DNA of 64,000 nucleotides from Acanthococcus lagerstroemiae. Its lineage: Eukaryota > Arthropoda > Insecta > Hemiptera > Eriococcidae. The notes beneath the pieces are model-generated. The model had not been told where the DNA came from. It searched no databases and saw nothing but the letters and a program-made list of their open reading frames with translations. Location: positions 27,331,399 to 27,395,398 of the forward strand of contig CM063108.1 of assembly GCA_031841125.1 (NCBI GenBank), written 5' to 3'. Below, piece after piece: positions 47,793 to 59,904 of this stretch. Within the stretch, counting starts at the first letter, position 1, and each line of letters starts with the position of its first letter. The position numbers and the translations under genes are program-made.

Positions 47793-50700
47793 ATGTTCTA
47801 TACCGACGTTGTATCTAATAAAATTACATCGTTGAAGCGCAGCGTTGACGAGAGCTTTGATAATGCTCTCGAACGTGCGTTTCACGGTGGCATGTTTTCT
47901 CTTATTATGATCACCCTAGTTTGGGTTGCCATATTTATGTACGTTATATTTTACTACGCCTATGTTCCGGCACCGTCGTACACGAGGCCTGTTCATTTGC
48001 AAGTTGAGTAAGTCGCATTCTAATAATCAACATCGTATTATTTTATGTTATTGTACTATGGAGAAGCCGCTCGTCAGTTGAACTTGATTCCTCACTCACA
48101 GTATATTATTTTATGTTTTTACTGTCAGAGTCTGCAAAGATGCGAGCATAGCGTGTCCGTTTCCTTCGGCTCATGTTCGATTAACTCGACGACATCAGTT
48201 GCTGATGATGGGACAGCAGTACAAGTTTTCAGTTCAAATGGAGATGCCGGAGTCGCCGGTGAATAAGAATTTAGGTACTGGTATTCAACATTCTGATTCA
48301 TTTGATAGTGTAATAAATACCCATTAACTATTGCTCAGAATACGTTGTTCTCACTGCTGGGACTCGTGAGTTTTTGCTGGGCTTCATAATTCAGTGGAAT
48401 TCATTGCGCATTGCAAGTTGTAAATAAATTGCCAGTTCTGAGAATACATTAATATAAAATGTTTGTATAGGAATGTTCATGGTCTGTATTCGGCTTGCTG
48501 ATAGAGCTGGATTTCTTACGTCTCAGTCTTGTCGGTCCGGTATGCTGCAATATCACAGTGACCTTCTTTACAAAACGAGAGTCATCTTACTCTCCCCTCT
48601 ATTTATACTCGGAGCTAAGGAGGAAAAACAAGTGTTGAATTTTGAGTTATATTCCGACTTCGAAGAAGATCAGGTAAGGTCGCGGTAATATATCGGTCAA
48701 CGAAAATAAACCTGCTATATGCATTTTTAAACGGGATTTTGACTTTCTTAAGTACTTCAACCCTCCCTGCATCAGTGGGTAAAATTTGTCTTGTCAGTTA
48801 TTATTCTTTGATGTTCCAATTTGTGTATGAAAAACCTCGTCTGCGCTGAGTCAGTCGTCATTGTAATTGCGTTTTCCTCCTAAAAAATGTGGTTTTCTGC
48901 ACGTAGCAGGTTTATTCCTGTTGACGGCGGTATGATCATTCTTATACTAACTTACAAGTTATTGACTGCAAATAATTGTTTCTGTTAAATAGAACCATCC
49001 AGTAACCGATGTGTACGTTGAAGTGCAAGCTCACGAGATAGAAATATACTCCGCTACTTTAAATATCAATGCTAATTTAGTAGGAATGCGTTACTTCATG
49101 TATTATTGGCCTACCACATCCGCATTTTTTGGCATCCTTTTTAATATATGTGTTGTATTCTTCACGACGTCGTTGTCGTTCTACCACAATTTTTTTGTTG
49201 ATACAGGTTAGTTGGGCTGAAGTTTGGTTCAAGTTTTTAAGCAATGCAATGGAATAATCTGTTTTGGATTCCAAGGATGAAGTAATATTTTATGATTACA
49301 GTGCCCGTGCAGTTGCTGAAAGCGCAGTTCAGAAGACTGGAAAGTAGAGAAGATGATAGAACGTCGGAGCACCGTTCGTCCACTTCGAGTAGTATTCCAA
49401 TTGGTTTGTATTTAATTGAATTTTGAACTCGAATGGTATTCGAGCTGATCAAGTTCTTACAAGAACGAACGCTCTAAAGCTCTCTCCTGGTAATTTTTGA
49501 GCTTGGTTTTCTCAAATGACCTTCAGACTTAGTGTTTAGCTCTTAGGCTTCATAGAAAGTTAGCTTATTCCTGGATCCCATAGAGATTTATCATTAAGAA
49601 ACGAAAAAGAACAAATTACTTTCAGATCCTCATCATTAGGAGAAAAAGATGAGATCAGACAGGTAGAAACACCGATCATTTTCTGATACGTTCTGACAGT
49701 ACCAAGTAATCACATAATGAGATCAATTTTGAAATAAGAATACTATTTTCACGTGGTACAGTTTCGCAAAGTATGTTTTGTACTACTGGGACCTGGAGCG
49801 GACATCAAAACCGGAGCGCTGTGAACTAACTTCTGGTCCGGAGCAAATTTACTGGCTAAAATTCTTAAAATTGACTCCAACTGTAAATAATTTTTTCCAT
49901 GTTTCGGCTTCGGCAAATAGCTTCGGCTCGAATTCCGGCAAAAAATACTAGATGGCCGTTCCCGCTGCACCAAAAAGTTTTTGCTCCGGCTCTAGTTACT
50001 TTTAAAGGAAGGAGAAACGACGAGTGCAAGGGGATGGAAGAGGAGAGGTTGGTGGGTCCGAATGAAAGTCAGAACGGAGTTACGCAAAATTTGTTCCGGC
50101 TGCAGTAAAATTTTGAAATGACTCTGGCTTAGGTTCCGGCTCTACCAAATAATTTTTAACGAGTTCCGGCTCCGGATTGAGCTAATACTTTTTTGTGAAC
50201 CCTGACTTCGGCTTTAGCAAGTAATTAGTTTGAGCTCCGTCTCCCGTGGAAAATGGCTAGTGTCGAGCTCTAGCTTGGGGTCCTGGTTATAACATTCCAC
50301 TAACACATCAAGGATTTATGAGATCAATATGACGATCACAAAGACGAAGCAGATTTGATCAATACAAGACTAGACCATTATTGAAATGAATAAATCGTAA
50401 TATAAGAGGCTTTAAGAGGACGGCCCGCAGATCTCCAATACAGATCGGTGATCTATGCCTGGCTTTGATCGTTCTCACAGCTAGAAGAAGGTTTTCGTGG
50501 CGTTTACTTCTGTTCATGGGCTCGGTCATCACCCCCCCCCCCCTCGTTAGTTTTGCTGTACTTAGATCTTAATAATGTTGGATGTTCATTCCTTTTAAGG
50601 TACTACATAATAAAATGAATAAGTTCTAGCTCAGTGCGTAGTTCTGAAGTCTTGAAGTAGTTTGTGATCACCGCTCACATGTTTCTAATTTTGCTATTTG

Positions 50701-50879
50701 ATAATGAATTAATAATTTCGTATTCACTCTTACGTGTTGTAGGTGATATTTCTGCGTTAGAAGATGTCCATTCAATGAATGACTGTGGCGAAAATTCTTC
50801 GACAGCAGGTAGAAGCAAGCAGGTAGAAGAGGTCTTGCCTTCAGAAAAAGAACCCGTAATCGAACCCCACCTGGATTAA
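47793..50879 (+). CDS. Seipin: Seipin, complete, six coding exons, 338 aa
   Basis: Exons: 47793-48007, 48129-48274, 48471-48673, 48993-49206, 49302-49403, 50743-50879; total 1017 bp including TAA. All introns are GT-AG and all phases match. Seipin is an ER membrane protein that forms oligomers at ER-lipid droplet contacts and controls droplet assembly and triglyceride storage. Visible features: a short cytosolic N-terminus; TM1 at about residues 34-57; the luminal fold with the family blocks CPFPSAHVRLT, MPESPVNKNLGMFMVCIRLA and GFLTSQSCRSGMLQYHSDLL; then VTDVYVEVQAHEIEIYSA; TM2 at about 227-250 starting after RYFMYYWPTTSA. A hydrophilic Ser/Glu-rich cytosolic tail follows. Length is close to insect seipins. 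I chose the ATG at 47793 over an upstream in-frame GTG at 47787. Intron 5 is long (1.34 kb) and repeat-bearing. Confidence 0.96.
49750..50290. repeat. GGAGC/CCGGCTCC-rich repeat in seipin intron 5
   Basis: Many GGTCCGGAGC, TTCGGCTTCGG, TTCCGGCTCC and GCTCCGGCTC words, in both orientations. The outer parts CTGGGACCTGGAGC and GCTCTAGCTTGGGGTCCTGG resemble inverted ends with a small indel. No TSD was fixed. Confidence 0.5.
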
Positions 50880-52257
50880 ATGCTTAGGTTTATTTCATTT
50901 GTGTTATTATTTTTAGGGTAATTCAGTGACCCACTGATTTATGGCCGATGATGCAATCTTTATACCGATTTGCTTCAAGCGGTCTTTATCTTCTGTCCAG
51001 TTTTTCAACCGCTACGTTCATCATTTACAGGGGCGGATTAACCCTTTCTGACGTAGGAAGCTAGATCAAAATTGGCGTCCTCGGCAAGCTCTATCGGCGC
51101 GCGCACACACCTGCGTTTGTCTTGAAAAACATTTTTTTTCGCCCCCTGATGGCGCCCTTCTTTTCTCCGCACCCTGAGCAAATGCTTCCCATGCTTACGT
51201 GTCTGTCCGCCCCTTTACCTCGTATCATTTTTGTAATTGCATGGAATTTTGTTTCCAGGAGCCAATGTTAAATACTAGTTTGAAAAGAACACTTTCATCG
51301 TCGTTTGAAGCAGGTTGTGCAGAACATAGCGGATAACTAAGAATCTTGATGAATGATTTTGGAAGATTTCAACGCATTCTCATCATACGTCTGTTTTAAA
51401 TGTGCCGCTTTATTCGGCATGGTGTATTCGAACTTCTCGATTCCTCTCGTATCTGTGGTCTTTAATCAGATTGCCATATCGTCAGTGCGGGGAAGCTTTG
51501 GTTATTCAAAACAAGTGGCGATATTATAAATGATACTAAAAATAATGTTACGGTTTCGAACTATCAGCTTTAGCTAATAACTGAAGCCGACGTGAATCTT
51601 GGATGAAAAGTCTCATTGCTCTCTCTGTGTAAAACATTTGAGTAAAATTTGTTTTTGATTAGAGATTTGAGAATCAGGTACATCATCTATGTTAGCATTA
51701 TTAAATTATTAATGTTCCTTTAATTTGCAAGATTTATGTGAAATCGATATTCATTAGAATACGTTTGAGCCTGAGCGCGTCGGTTCATTAATATTGTTTT
51801 CAGTTACTTTTAATCGATGGTACTCTAATACTGTGATGAGCTTTTGAAACACGAATTTGAGTTACCATTTGCGGCGTTTTACACGCATGGCATGTACGTT
51901 CTACATGTGGCATTTTGAATGAATAAGTTAATGTTAATTTCAAGTGTAATTGTTACCTCTGATGCTGTTACTATTAATAACCAAAGGTCCTCAAGCAACA
52001 GTATACGTAGCTATATTGAGATGGGAAGAAAAAATCGGTGACTGAATGTTTACTATCGTGATATTTCCTACTTAATTTTTTTTTTTGTTCTTACTAATCT
52101 AAGTAAGAGAAAGTATCAGAGGTTTTTGTGATTTTCATGTTTTTCATTGATGTAAGTCAATTTTGCTTTTACGTGCTCATTTTCCAATATTTTTTGTTAC
52201 ATTCCTTTTGTTATTAAAGTCGTTGAATTTGAATTGCTGGTTTGAATGTGTTTCGTA
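50880..52257. other. Seipin 3' flank/UTR with one MITE; no further gene seen
   Basis: AT-rich sequence. An ATTAAA near 52216 and other AT-rich words could serve as poly-A signals, but none is decisive. Confidence 0.4.
51028..51215. mobile_element. hAT-type MITE, relative of 9411-9573
   Basis: It begins CAGGGGCGGATTAACCCTTTCTGACGT and ends near GTCCGCCCC, with the same interior (GGAAGCTAGATCAAAATTGGC, AGCAAATGCTTCCCATGC) as 9411-9573. The TSD is not recognisable, so the right end may be slightly altered. Confidence 0.8.
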
Positions 52258-52265
52258 TTGAAACC

Positions 52266-52441
52266 CAGCGGCGTAGCTAGAGGTTTCCCAAGGGGGGGGG
52301 GGTGGCACAAGAAGGTTTTCAAGGGAGAAAAAGTCGAAAATTGAGGTATTTTTAAAAAATTGTCGATATTAGATTAGAGGACTATGTAAAAATATTGTGG
52401 GGGGGTGCTCCCTCGTGCCCCCCCTCGACGCTACGCCACTG
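52266..52441. mobile_element. hAT-type MITE, family of 4039-4206, opposite orientation
   Basis: The ends are CAGCGGCGTAGC and GCTACGCCACTG. The interior CAAGGGAGAAAAAGTCGAAAAT is the complement of the 4039-4206 interior. Candidate 8-bp TSDs TTGAAACC (52258-52265) and TTGGAACA (52442-52449) match at 6 of 8. Confidence 0.82.
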
Positions 52442-52452
52442 TTGGAACATGC

Positions 52453-52666
52453 CGTTATTTCAGATGAAGCGAGAAATACATTCAGGCGAGTAGCTGAAAT
52501 TATGTCACTGGAGTGGTTGAGACTGAATCAGATTGTTCAAACTGGAGAAAGGGACTTTCAGCGGTCATCCGATAACTTTGAACTTGAGAATAGTGACAGA
52601 TATTGTCGACAATATCGATTGTTTTTGGAATCTATCATCCTTTGGAACAAAACTGGTCATCAGTGA
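52453..52666 (+). CDS. Candidate orphan terminal exon
   Basis: After CCGTTATTTCAG (an acceptor-like sequence, 52452-52463) a frame of about 67 codons reads without interruption to a TGA at 52664-52666. It has a normal mix of residues, including EIMSLEWLRLNQIVQTGE and RYCRQYRLFLESIILWN. Composition looks like real coding sequence, but I recognise no family and no upstream exon. It could be the last exon of an unseen gene, an exon of a neighbouring gene, or chance. The MITE at 52266-52441 sits just upstream. Confidence 0.35.
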
Positions 52667-52995
52667 TTAGCAGGGTTGGGCAGGATTTAAATCCTCAGGT
52701 ATTTTGAATCCAAATTTCCAAAAATCCTAATTTCGGATTTTGGATTTCAAATCCTTTCCCTAATTTATTATTAGCAAAGGATTTGCATTTTGATGATTCC
52801 GAAAATAAATAAAATCCAAAAACAGGGTGCTTGTAGCGCTGTGCTGCGGCAAACACCCAAAAAATCCTCATTTCATCAGAGTTATAACAATCTGATATCT
52901 TGAAAATCTAACCATACATTACATTGATAGTTTTACATCCTTTTTGTTGTCGCAAAGGAGGAAGGAAGCTCATTTGGTCACCTGTTAGATGTTAG

Positions 52996-53405
52996 AAGGG
53001 ACTGAAAACCGAACGATAATGCTTTCGTTTTCGGCTTTAGCTTTTGACCTTGAAAAATACGGCTTCTGCTTTCGGTTTTCGGCTTTGAACTTAATCAGCT
53101 TCTGACTTTCGGCTTTAGCCTTCATGCCAAAATCGTTCGGCTTTCGGCTTTCCAGCTTTTGATTCTCTAATTTTCTACAATATTATTATTAGATCATTAC
53201 TCGCCCCCCTCCCGTTTGCCTTGCACTTCGGTGCTTTTAGGGTGTCTAGGACACTGAGGAGTTGCTTTTTGGCAATTCTCATTATCAGTATACGAAAAGA
53301 AAAAGTTTCGGCTTTTGTTTTTGGCTTTCGAACCCAATCGGCTTTCAACTTTCAGCTTTGGCTTTCGTGCAAAAATCATTCGGCTTTCGGCTAGCTTTCA
53401 GTCCT
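52996..53405. mobile_element. GGCTTTCGGCTTTTG-rich element nested in the hAT-type element
   Basis: AGGGACTGAAAACCGAA at the left and GGCTAGCTTTCAGTCCTT at the right form inverted ends. The interior is packed with CGGCTTTCGGCTTTxG words. It belongs with the repeats at 44.4, 45.0, 46.7 and 47.1 kb. Confidence 0.6.
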
Positions 53406-53516
53406 TGCCTGTTAGTAGATAAGAAGTTAGAACGCTGAACGCAAAGTCTTAAAAATTTTTTTTTTTCACTGATTAGTGATTAGTTAGCATTTTAGTGCTA
53501 AACCACAGACAACAGA

Positions 53517-53788
53517 CAGTGGCGGATCTATGGGGGGTGTTTTGGGGGTTCGGACACTGCCTTCGGACGGAAGAAAAAAAAACGCTTGGGTTTTGAGTTT
53601 TCCTCCTGTTTTTGAGTATCTGCAGCACTACAGTCTACAATGTTCATTTTGAAACGATTTAATCACATTATGAAACTTGACTTCAGAAATTATTGAAAAG
53701 GACATCCATCTCGGTTTTTTAGGGGGCGGAGGTGGAAAAAGTTTTTTTTTAAAACACCCTCCTTGGAAAATTTCTAGATCTGCCACTG
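53517..53788. mobile_element. hAT-type MITE (TIR CAGTGGCGGATCTA) with perfect TSD
   Basis: The ends are CAGTGGCGGATCTA and TAGATCTGCCACTG (one mismatch). Perfect 8-bp TSD ACAACAGA lies at 53509-53516 and 53789-53796. Confidence 0.92.
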
Positions 53789-54679
53789 ACAACAGAAATT
53801 GTATGCGAACGTCTTCAGCTAATGGTAGCCTGATGATTGACGTGGGGGTGCTTACTGCTGACCTGCTGAATTACTGAAATTTAGAAGTCAAGATTCAGAT
53901 TATTGGATTTTGGATTTAAAATCCTAATTTTTCTGAAAATTGAGATGATTTAGGATTTTGGATTTGATATTCTCCTCTAAAAAGAATTTGAGACTTTGAA
54001 TTCAAATCCTTTTTTTATCAGGATTTTGGATTTAAATCTTGGAGTTCCCGGATTTTGCCCATCCCTGGTGATTGGTCTTCAATAGAACTTCAAACCACTT
54101 TGTCAAAAACTCTTTATTTTATTCAATTATATATATATTTTCTTGATAATTGGATAGTTTTAGAGTTTACTCTTATTATAGGACAGTGTTAAACTCTCTT
54201 CCAAATTGGAAAAAATTTTACGGCCTACTTTGTACTTTCAAAATCAAAAGTTCGGTAGTCGGTATGGCATTTTCTTGGTTTTGAATCTGGCAACACTGGT
54301 GTCGAATTTTCGTTTTTGTAATCCGTTCCAGATAAGAGTATCAAAAAACCTCCGGGGCGACCACAACGTTGAATGTCGGCGCATCGTTTTCATGACCAAT
54401 GAGAGACGAGCAGCGTTCTGCTGCTTGACGCGCTCAGTGTGAATTTCGCGCTTTCCTTCACCCCACTGATACCGCATTTTCCATAGTTTTTTTTTTAATC
54501 TGGAACGGACTATAGTCGTATATGCTTCATCCAACGATGCTATAATGTCTTTGACGTGTGATGTCATTTTGGCTTCATTCGCGCGTTCGTGACTTGTAGA
54601 ATCTGCGTTCGGATTTTTCATATTTTGATATTTATTGTTTCTGGTGCTGGAAATTGGAAAGTAAGTTTTGTCTCACTTG

Positions 54680-56620
54680 TAAGTGGGATAATGAACAAGA
54701 AATCCGATGATGGTGGAACTTTTCTAAATAGAAGAAGATATAGCCACAAATAGAGGAACGAGAAGACGTCGCAGAGAAATATCAAAAAGAGAACTCACAA
54801 AGCCGGCAAGGTAAGAATGTATTTGTTGATAACTCAATAGCCGTGTTCGATTATGCACAAAATTTGACACTTTTTAACACCGTGATTAACATCCAGCGAT
54901 TTTGGCCGTTCGATTTGTTCTGAGGTCAGTTTGTTACTGGTATTGACACCAGTGTTGAAAATGTTGACCTTCCTCTCGAGAAGGGTTGAGTTCGATGTCA
55001 CGGTGTTGGTGTTACACTGAGTTAGTCGGTTAATCTTAACCCAATGCTGTGAACTAATCGAAGGCGACTATTAATGAATTTATGAATTGCCGCAGTTTGG
55101 GATTCAATATTAATCATTATTTCGTTCTATTGTAGTCACATTGCCGAACGTTGGGAATCTCAATGCCGTCATTGAACAGAAGACAAGTCGGCGTTCAACT
55201 GCAGCAGTATTAAACAACCAGATTTCATTGTTGCCAAGAGAGTCATATTCGAAAAGCTTGATAAACAAGAACAAGGTGTGTAGGTTTTATCCTCGAAGTC
55301 GCCGGTTCGAGCTCGTAGTCGTGGAGGGAATACTGAACTGAATGATTCAAAAGTAGGTACTGAAAGAAACTATGTCTGTACAGCACTGCATCAAGGTGAG
55401 TTTCAGAATACTAAAATACTGCAGGGTTGATTAATGAGTATACAATGTACAACGTAGCCTAACATACTATTGTTATTTTGTTGTATGTAGACTGCGGTAA
55501 AGACCAAAACAAGAAGGCTGTATGCTCAACGTTTTTTAGTCTGTATTTGAAGTGTCAAAGCGGAGATTATTAACCATTGCTAAGGGCAAGAAAAGGGGAA
55601 CTAATGTTTAAAAAACAAAAAAACGAGGCGGTAATTGTGAGAAAGAAAAATTTGCTGCGCGGAAGATACCTGTCCCGAAATTCATGGGAAAGTTGCCTGC
55701 TCTGGAGAGTCACTATGGCAGTACGAAGACTGTACCTCGTTGGCAGTCTAAGTATTAAATTGTTGCGGAAAGTGTGCAATAGCGATGCTGTTGAAGATCA
55801 AAAGGTATTTGAAAATGATGTTTTATACCACTAATTATTGTATTTTGAGTGGCATTGTAAGTGGTTAATGATTTGTCTCGCTCTTATATGTTTATTTTAT
55901 TTTGTTTATATCTTAGGTTACATAGGCCTTGTTTCACAAAATTTTTATGCGTGAATATAATATTGGATTCCGTTCACTAGCTGCTGATAGTGCACGAATG
56001 AAGGATGCTAAAAAGTACTATCAAAAATATGAAAATATGTTGAAATATCGCCGGTATAATACCGAGCTGCTTCCGCGTCACACCTAAGCAAAAGTTTTTC
56101 ACGCATTACTTCGAAGTAAAACTGAGTTTTCTATGACCTGTATTCAATTTACAGCAAGTACAAGTTCTGCCAAAAGTGCCTATCTGCGAAGTGTTTTACA
56201 AACGAGAGCTTTTGTATTACGCATTCTGTGTAACAGCCTGATACGAAACATTCGCATGTCTATGCATGGACTGAAACTGATGCTCATCATGGAACGCAAA
56301 AAAGATCATCTGCCGTTGTAAATTTCTTAAACTAGATGAAACAATAATGAACTTCGGATGTTCGCATGAGGTTACAAACGAATCAAGTTAGCAACGGTAA
56401 CTCAAATGGCAGAACAAGGAACTGCGGGTATCAATAATGAAACTAACGTGTGCAATGTGAATCAGATTTTTCTGATCGTTATCCCTCATTGAAAAAAAGT
56501 AGGATATCGAAAGTCTCTTAGAAACACGTTTTGAAAATTGGACAACAAGAGAATTGCAGTTCTGTCTGGATGTGCTGCTCACTTCAAACAAAAACGAAGA
56601 CAGCGTTGAGACACGACGAT
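54680..56620 (+). pseudogene. Decayed transposon-type gene of a family common in insect genomes
   Basis: Translated fragments, separated by stops, frameshifts and intron-like gaps, occur in a consistent order. They are a basic EDIATNRGTRRRREISKREL piece near 54732-54810, KQPDFIVAKRVIFEKLDKQEQ near 55215-55277, a Cys-containing CGKDQNKKAVCSTFFSLYL piece near 55492-55550, KIPVPKFMGKLPALESHYGS near 55660-55730, FHKIFMREYNIGFRS near 55935-55980, then QQVQVLPKVPICEVFYKREL and a block with HVYAWTE near 56150-56290. I recall this order (GKLPALESHY, then EYN/REFN, then LPxPxxxxxxVFYKR, then a VWxE-type block) from uncharacterised transposon-derived insect proteins, but I cannot name the superfamily. 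Splice-like sites exist near 54821, 55134 and 55278. Confidence 0.5.
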
Positions 56621-56659
56621 GATGGAATGTGTGACTGCCTCGAATAAGGCCGTTGCAAC

Positions 56660-57690
56660 CAGTAAAATAATTAATACTTACTTAATATTGTAATAATGAA
56701 ATGAAATGAAACGAAATAGCTTTTATTTATTTGGACTTATACATGTATGGATGGTCATGATCAATTATGAAGAATGGTTATAAAGTTTCCCAATTTCTTG
56801 GGCTTCCTCTTTTTCATTTTTTTCCTGTATTTGTAGTACTAAAACATAATTTTATAAGACCATCTCTCATGCTTTAATCTTGATACATGCCCCCCCCCCA
56901 TTTCCACTTGTTTCCTTCAGTTATGTGCATGATATTTCTATTAGTATCTACTATTACCTATTTTGTTGTTCATTTTTGGGATTGTTTTTCTATTCTTCAA
57001 TTTAATTCCTAATATTGACCATTCCATGGAGTTTTGAGTTACTGCGAGTTTTTTTTTTTGTTAGGGTTCTAGTCTGTGATCCTCGAGTGAGAGTGGGTAA
57101 AACAGCTATTAAATATCCAGCTCTTGTGGAGAAGTTTGTATAGGGTCTGTTCCTTCATGATATGTTTCAGACTCGGGAGATTTTTTCCCCATCCCATTGC
57201 CTTTCTTCTTTTTATTTCTTTTTGAAATCGTTCTTTCAACGATGTAATTTTTGTTCTAAATAGTTCTATTCATGAACTTGTCCTAGTCTGGTTTTCAATT
57301 TCGATTTTGGGTGGTGTTTTACTGTTGCTGAGGATTTTTATTTACTCATTTATTCTTAATCCATTCTATTTTAGACTTGAGCTATACAATTATTCCTTTA
57401 ATGTTAACTCGAGCTCTTCCCCGTTTTTTGATATTCGTGCTACATCATTTTCGAATCTTAGACTGCTCAAGTATGCACTTTATTTTATTTTGATATTGAG
57501 TAGTTAGGTTATGGACGAGATTCTTAACATTTCTATGGACTATAGAACTTTCTACGTTACAGTTCTATTTGTCCTTTTGCCATGTCATGTCAGTAAGCCA
57601 CCACCAACTCCGCACACTGTTGGGCATATATGTCTCTGTCGCCCAACTACAAGCCTTTTTGTTTGTTGCTGTCTGCTTCCATTATGGCTC
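56660..57690. other. No gene recognised
   Basis: AT-rich stretch between the decayed transposon gene and the LINE C-terminus. It may hold the 3' end of the minus-strand LINE, but no frame could be followed. Confidence 0.35.
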
Positions 57691-59430
57691 CATGTAGGAT
57701 TTCATATAACCAGCGCGTGGCAGGTCAGCTTTTGCCTGTGCTATGGTCCAATGGGATTCAAAGAGTGCATTGTCGGTTCCTTTTCTCAGGGTTTCCTCTC
57801 GCCATGTGATCAGCGTATGTAAATTTTAGTTTTTTGATTTTTTATCAGATACTTTTTGTCCCCAGTTGTTTCATAATGGATTTTGTTTTTATCTTGTCTT
57901 TTAAGTGCACGCCCAGTATACTTCTTTGCATAGAGTTTTGAGTTTTTATAAGACGTTCAGACTGTTTTTAGTGACCAGGTTTGGGTCCCGTATGTCAGCA
58001 CCGAAGGCACGCAACCCTTCAAAATTTTTATTTCTAGTTTGTTTTTGGTTTTACTTTTTAAAATTGTTTTGTTTTACCGCAATGCTTCACATGCGTTAGC
58101 GATTCTTTCGTTTACAATCCCTTCCATATTGGAGTTGAATTTTGACGTTTGGCTTAAATATTTATATTCTTCCACCCTGCCTATTTTGCCTCGTCTAACC
58201 AGAATTCGTTGATTCCCTTCCTGTTTGACGTAAATTTTGATTTTGACATGTTCATGGATAGTCCGAAAGTCTCACTGTGTTGTTTCAGGGTTTTCACCAT
58301 TTTCAGCATTTCCTCGAAACTCTTTATTACCAGCACTAGATCATCTGTGACGTTTGGATTTCTTATGTGTTTGCCTAAGATTTTTAATCCCCTTTCCTCC
58401 CAATCCAAATATCTGAAGATCTGCTTTAGGGCGCCGTTAAACAAGTTCGGCGACAAGGGGTCCTCTTGCCTCCCCCTTCTCCATTTGGATGCGAAAGTAT
58501 TTACCCTTTATATCTGTTTCGATGTAAGCATGTGAATTATTGTGCATGTACACCAAAATCTCAGTAATTTCTAACAAAACTCATTGAGCTATTTGCTGGC
58601 TTTTGCATTTGGAGGTATTTCCTGAATTTTTTTTTTCAATTTCTGGGTTTAACTGGTAACTATATGTGGTTTTTCTACAAACCTCCTAACTCTTCACTTC
58701 GATTGTGTGTTTTATTAACCTGTGATCGAAGTGGTATTCAAAATTTGAAAGTATCCCACGATCTGAAATTGATCTATTATTGGTTTCAGCCAGTATATGT
58801 ATAGTCTATCTGATTTTTTGTGCTCATGTTGGGGTAGATCCAAGTCCACAGATTTTTCTGGTCGTTTTTAGACGGTATTAAGAATTTTAAGATTACGAGT
58901 ACATATGTCCTTTTGGCATAGACTCGTAAGTTATGGCCAACGTCGATCATTTCTTACACCATATCCATAGTTGGTTATCCATTTTTCTTCTTTTATCTGC
59001 TTCCCTGTTTGACTGATGAAATCTACTACAATAAAAATATTATTTTTAGCATTTATTTTAAGATCAGAGATGGCTGTCTTTACATCCGTGTAGAATTGAT
59101 TAATTTCTTCCTTTGTTGAGGTTAGGGCGTATACTTAGAGAATAGAAATTTGATGGTGGGAGTTTAATTTCATTTCCATAGATGCTAGTCTGCCTGATAC
59201 CCCCTGAATTCTAGGTCACTGAAGGTAAATTTTTTCTCATTATGAAGCCTACTCCATATTTTTGAAAATTATTTCCCTTTTATAACAGATTTCGATTTTT
59301 CGTGACTATCATTTATGTTCCTCCATTCTCATTACTTTTGCAAGTCTTAGCACATAAATTTCTTTTTCTTTTCAAAATAAGCGTTTTCAGTGTCTAAAGT
59401 TCTTCTGGTCTTCATAAGGTTCTCACATTT
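57690..59430 (-). pseudogene. LINE on the minus strand, endonuclease then RT, internally deleted
   Basis: Reading downward on the minus strand: an AP-endonuclease remnant (YGVGFIMRKNL near 59260, TSTKEEINQFYTDVKTAI near 59120-59070, NYGYGVRNDRR near 58980-58945), then RT (DPLSPNLFNGALKQIFRYLDW, about 58480-58400; degenerate catalytic box VTDDLVLV near 58355-58330). An IGRVEEYKYLSQTSKFN block follows near 58180-58130 and a C-terminal DHMARGNPEKR near 57820-57785. The RT N-terminal half is missing. It resembles the group of the 4.3-6.5-kb fragment rather than the R1-like one. Confidence 0.75.
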
Positions 59431-59610
59431 AGGCTACCTACGTTTATTTTCCATTTTTTCCCTCTCTAATTCTGCCTACCAAATTACTTATATTTATTCA
59501 TTGGTCTAAGGAGTGGTCTTATTTCCCTAACTGACCATACGTTCCTGGGCAAAGGTTCAGTTCGGTGACGTATTTCGTTTGGAACCTATAAGTAGATAGT
59601 TTCTACTGAC

Positions 59611-59904
59611 CTACATATTAATTACTGCGTCGTTATTCTTGTTGCTGTTGATACCTACTTCTGGTAGTCCTTCGCGACGATTATGTTTGACCGAGTCAAA
59701 TATCTTGTGGAAATCTATAAGCATGAGATCTAGTGGTATATTATAATCTCTCGTTTTTTCCGAAATTTGGTTCAGTGCGAAGATGTCGACGGTCGAGTAG
59801 CCTTTCCTGAAACCCGCTTGCTCCTTTGATTGATTCCGATCCGAAGTACAGTAGGTGCGTTCTATTTTTCGAAATTTTACCGAAAATGTTGCTGAGTTTG
59901 ACAA
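59611..59904 (-). pseudogene. RT fragment of a LINE, minus strand
   Basis: A frame of about 97 codons carries EQAGFRKGYSTVDIFALNQI and LMLIDFHKIFDSVKHN, the RT fingers/palm start. It stands out of order relative to the pieces on either side, so it is either a separate insertion or a rearranged part. Confidence 0.7.

Larger units (their letters stand above)
52671..54067. mobile_element. hAT-type element CAGGGTTGGGCA with two nested insertions
   Basis: The left end CAGGGTTGGGCA pairs with TGCCCATCCCTG at the right. TSDs GTGATTAG (52663-52670) and GTGATTGG (54068-54075) differ at one base. The outer interior is made of GGATTTxxAATCC words in both directions. Inside lie the repeat at 52996-53405 and the MITE at 53517-53788. 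No transposase ORF is present. Confidence 0.85.
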
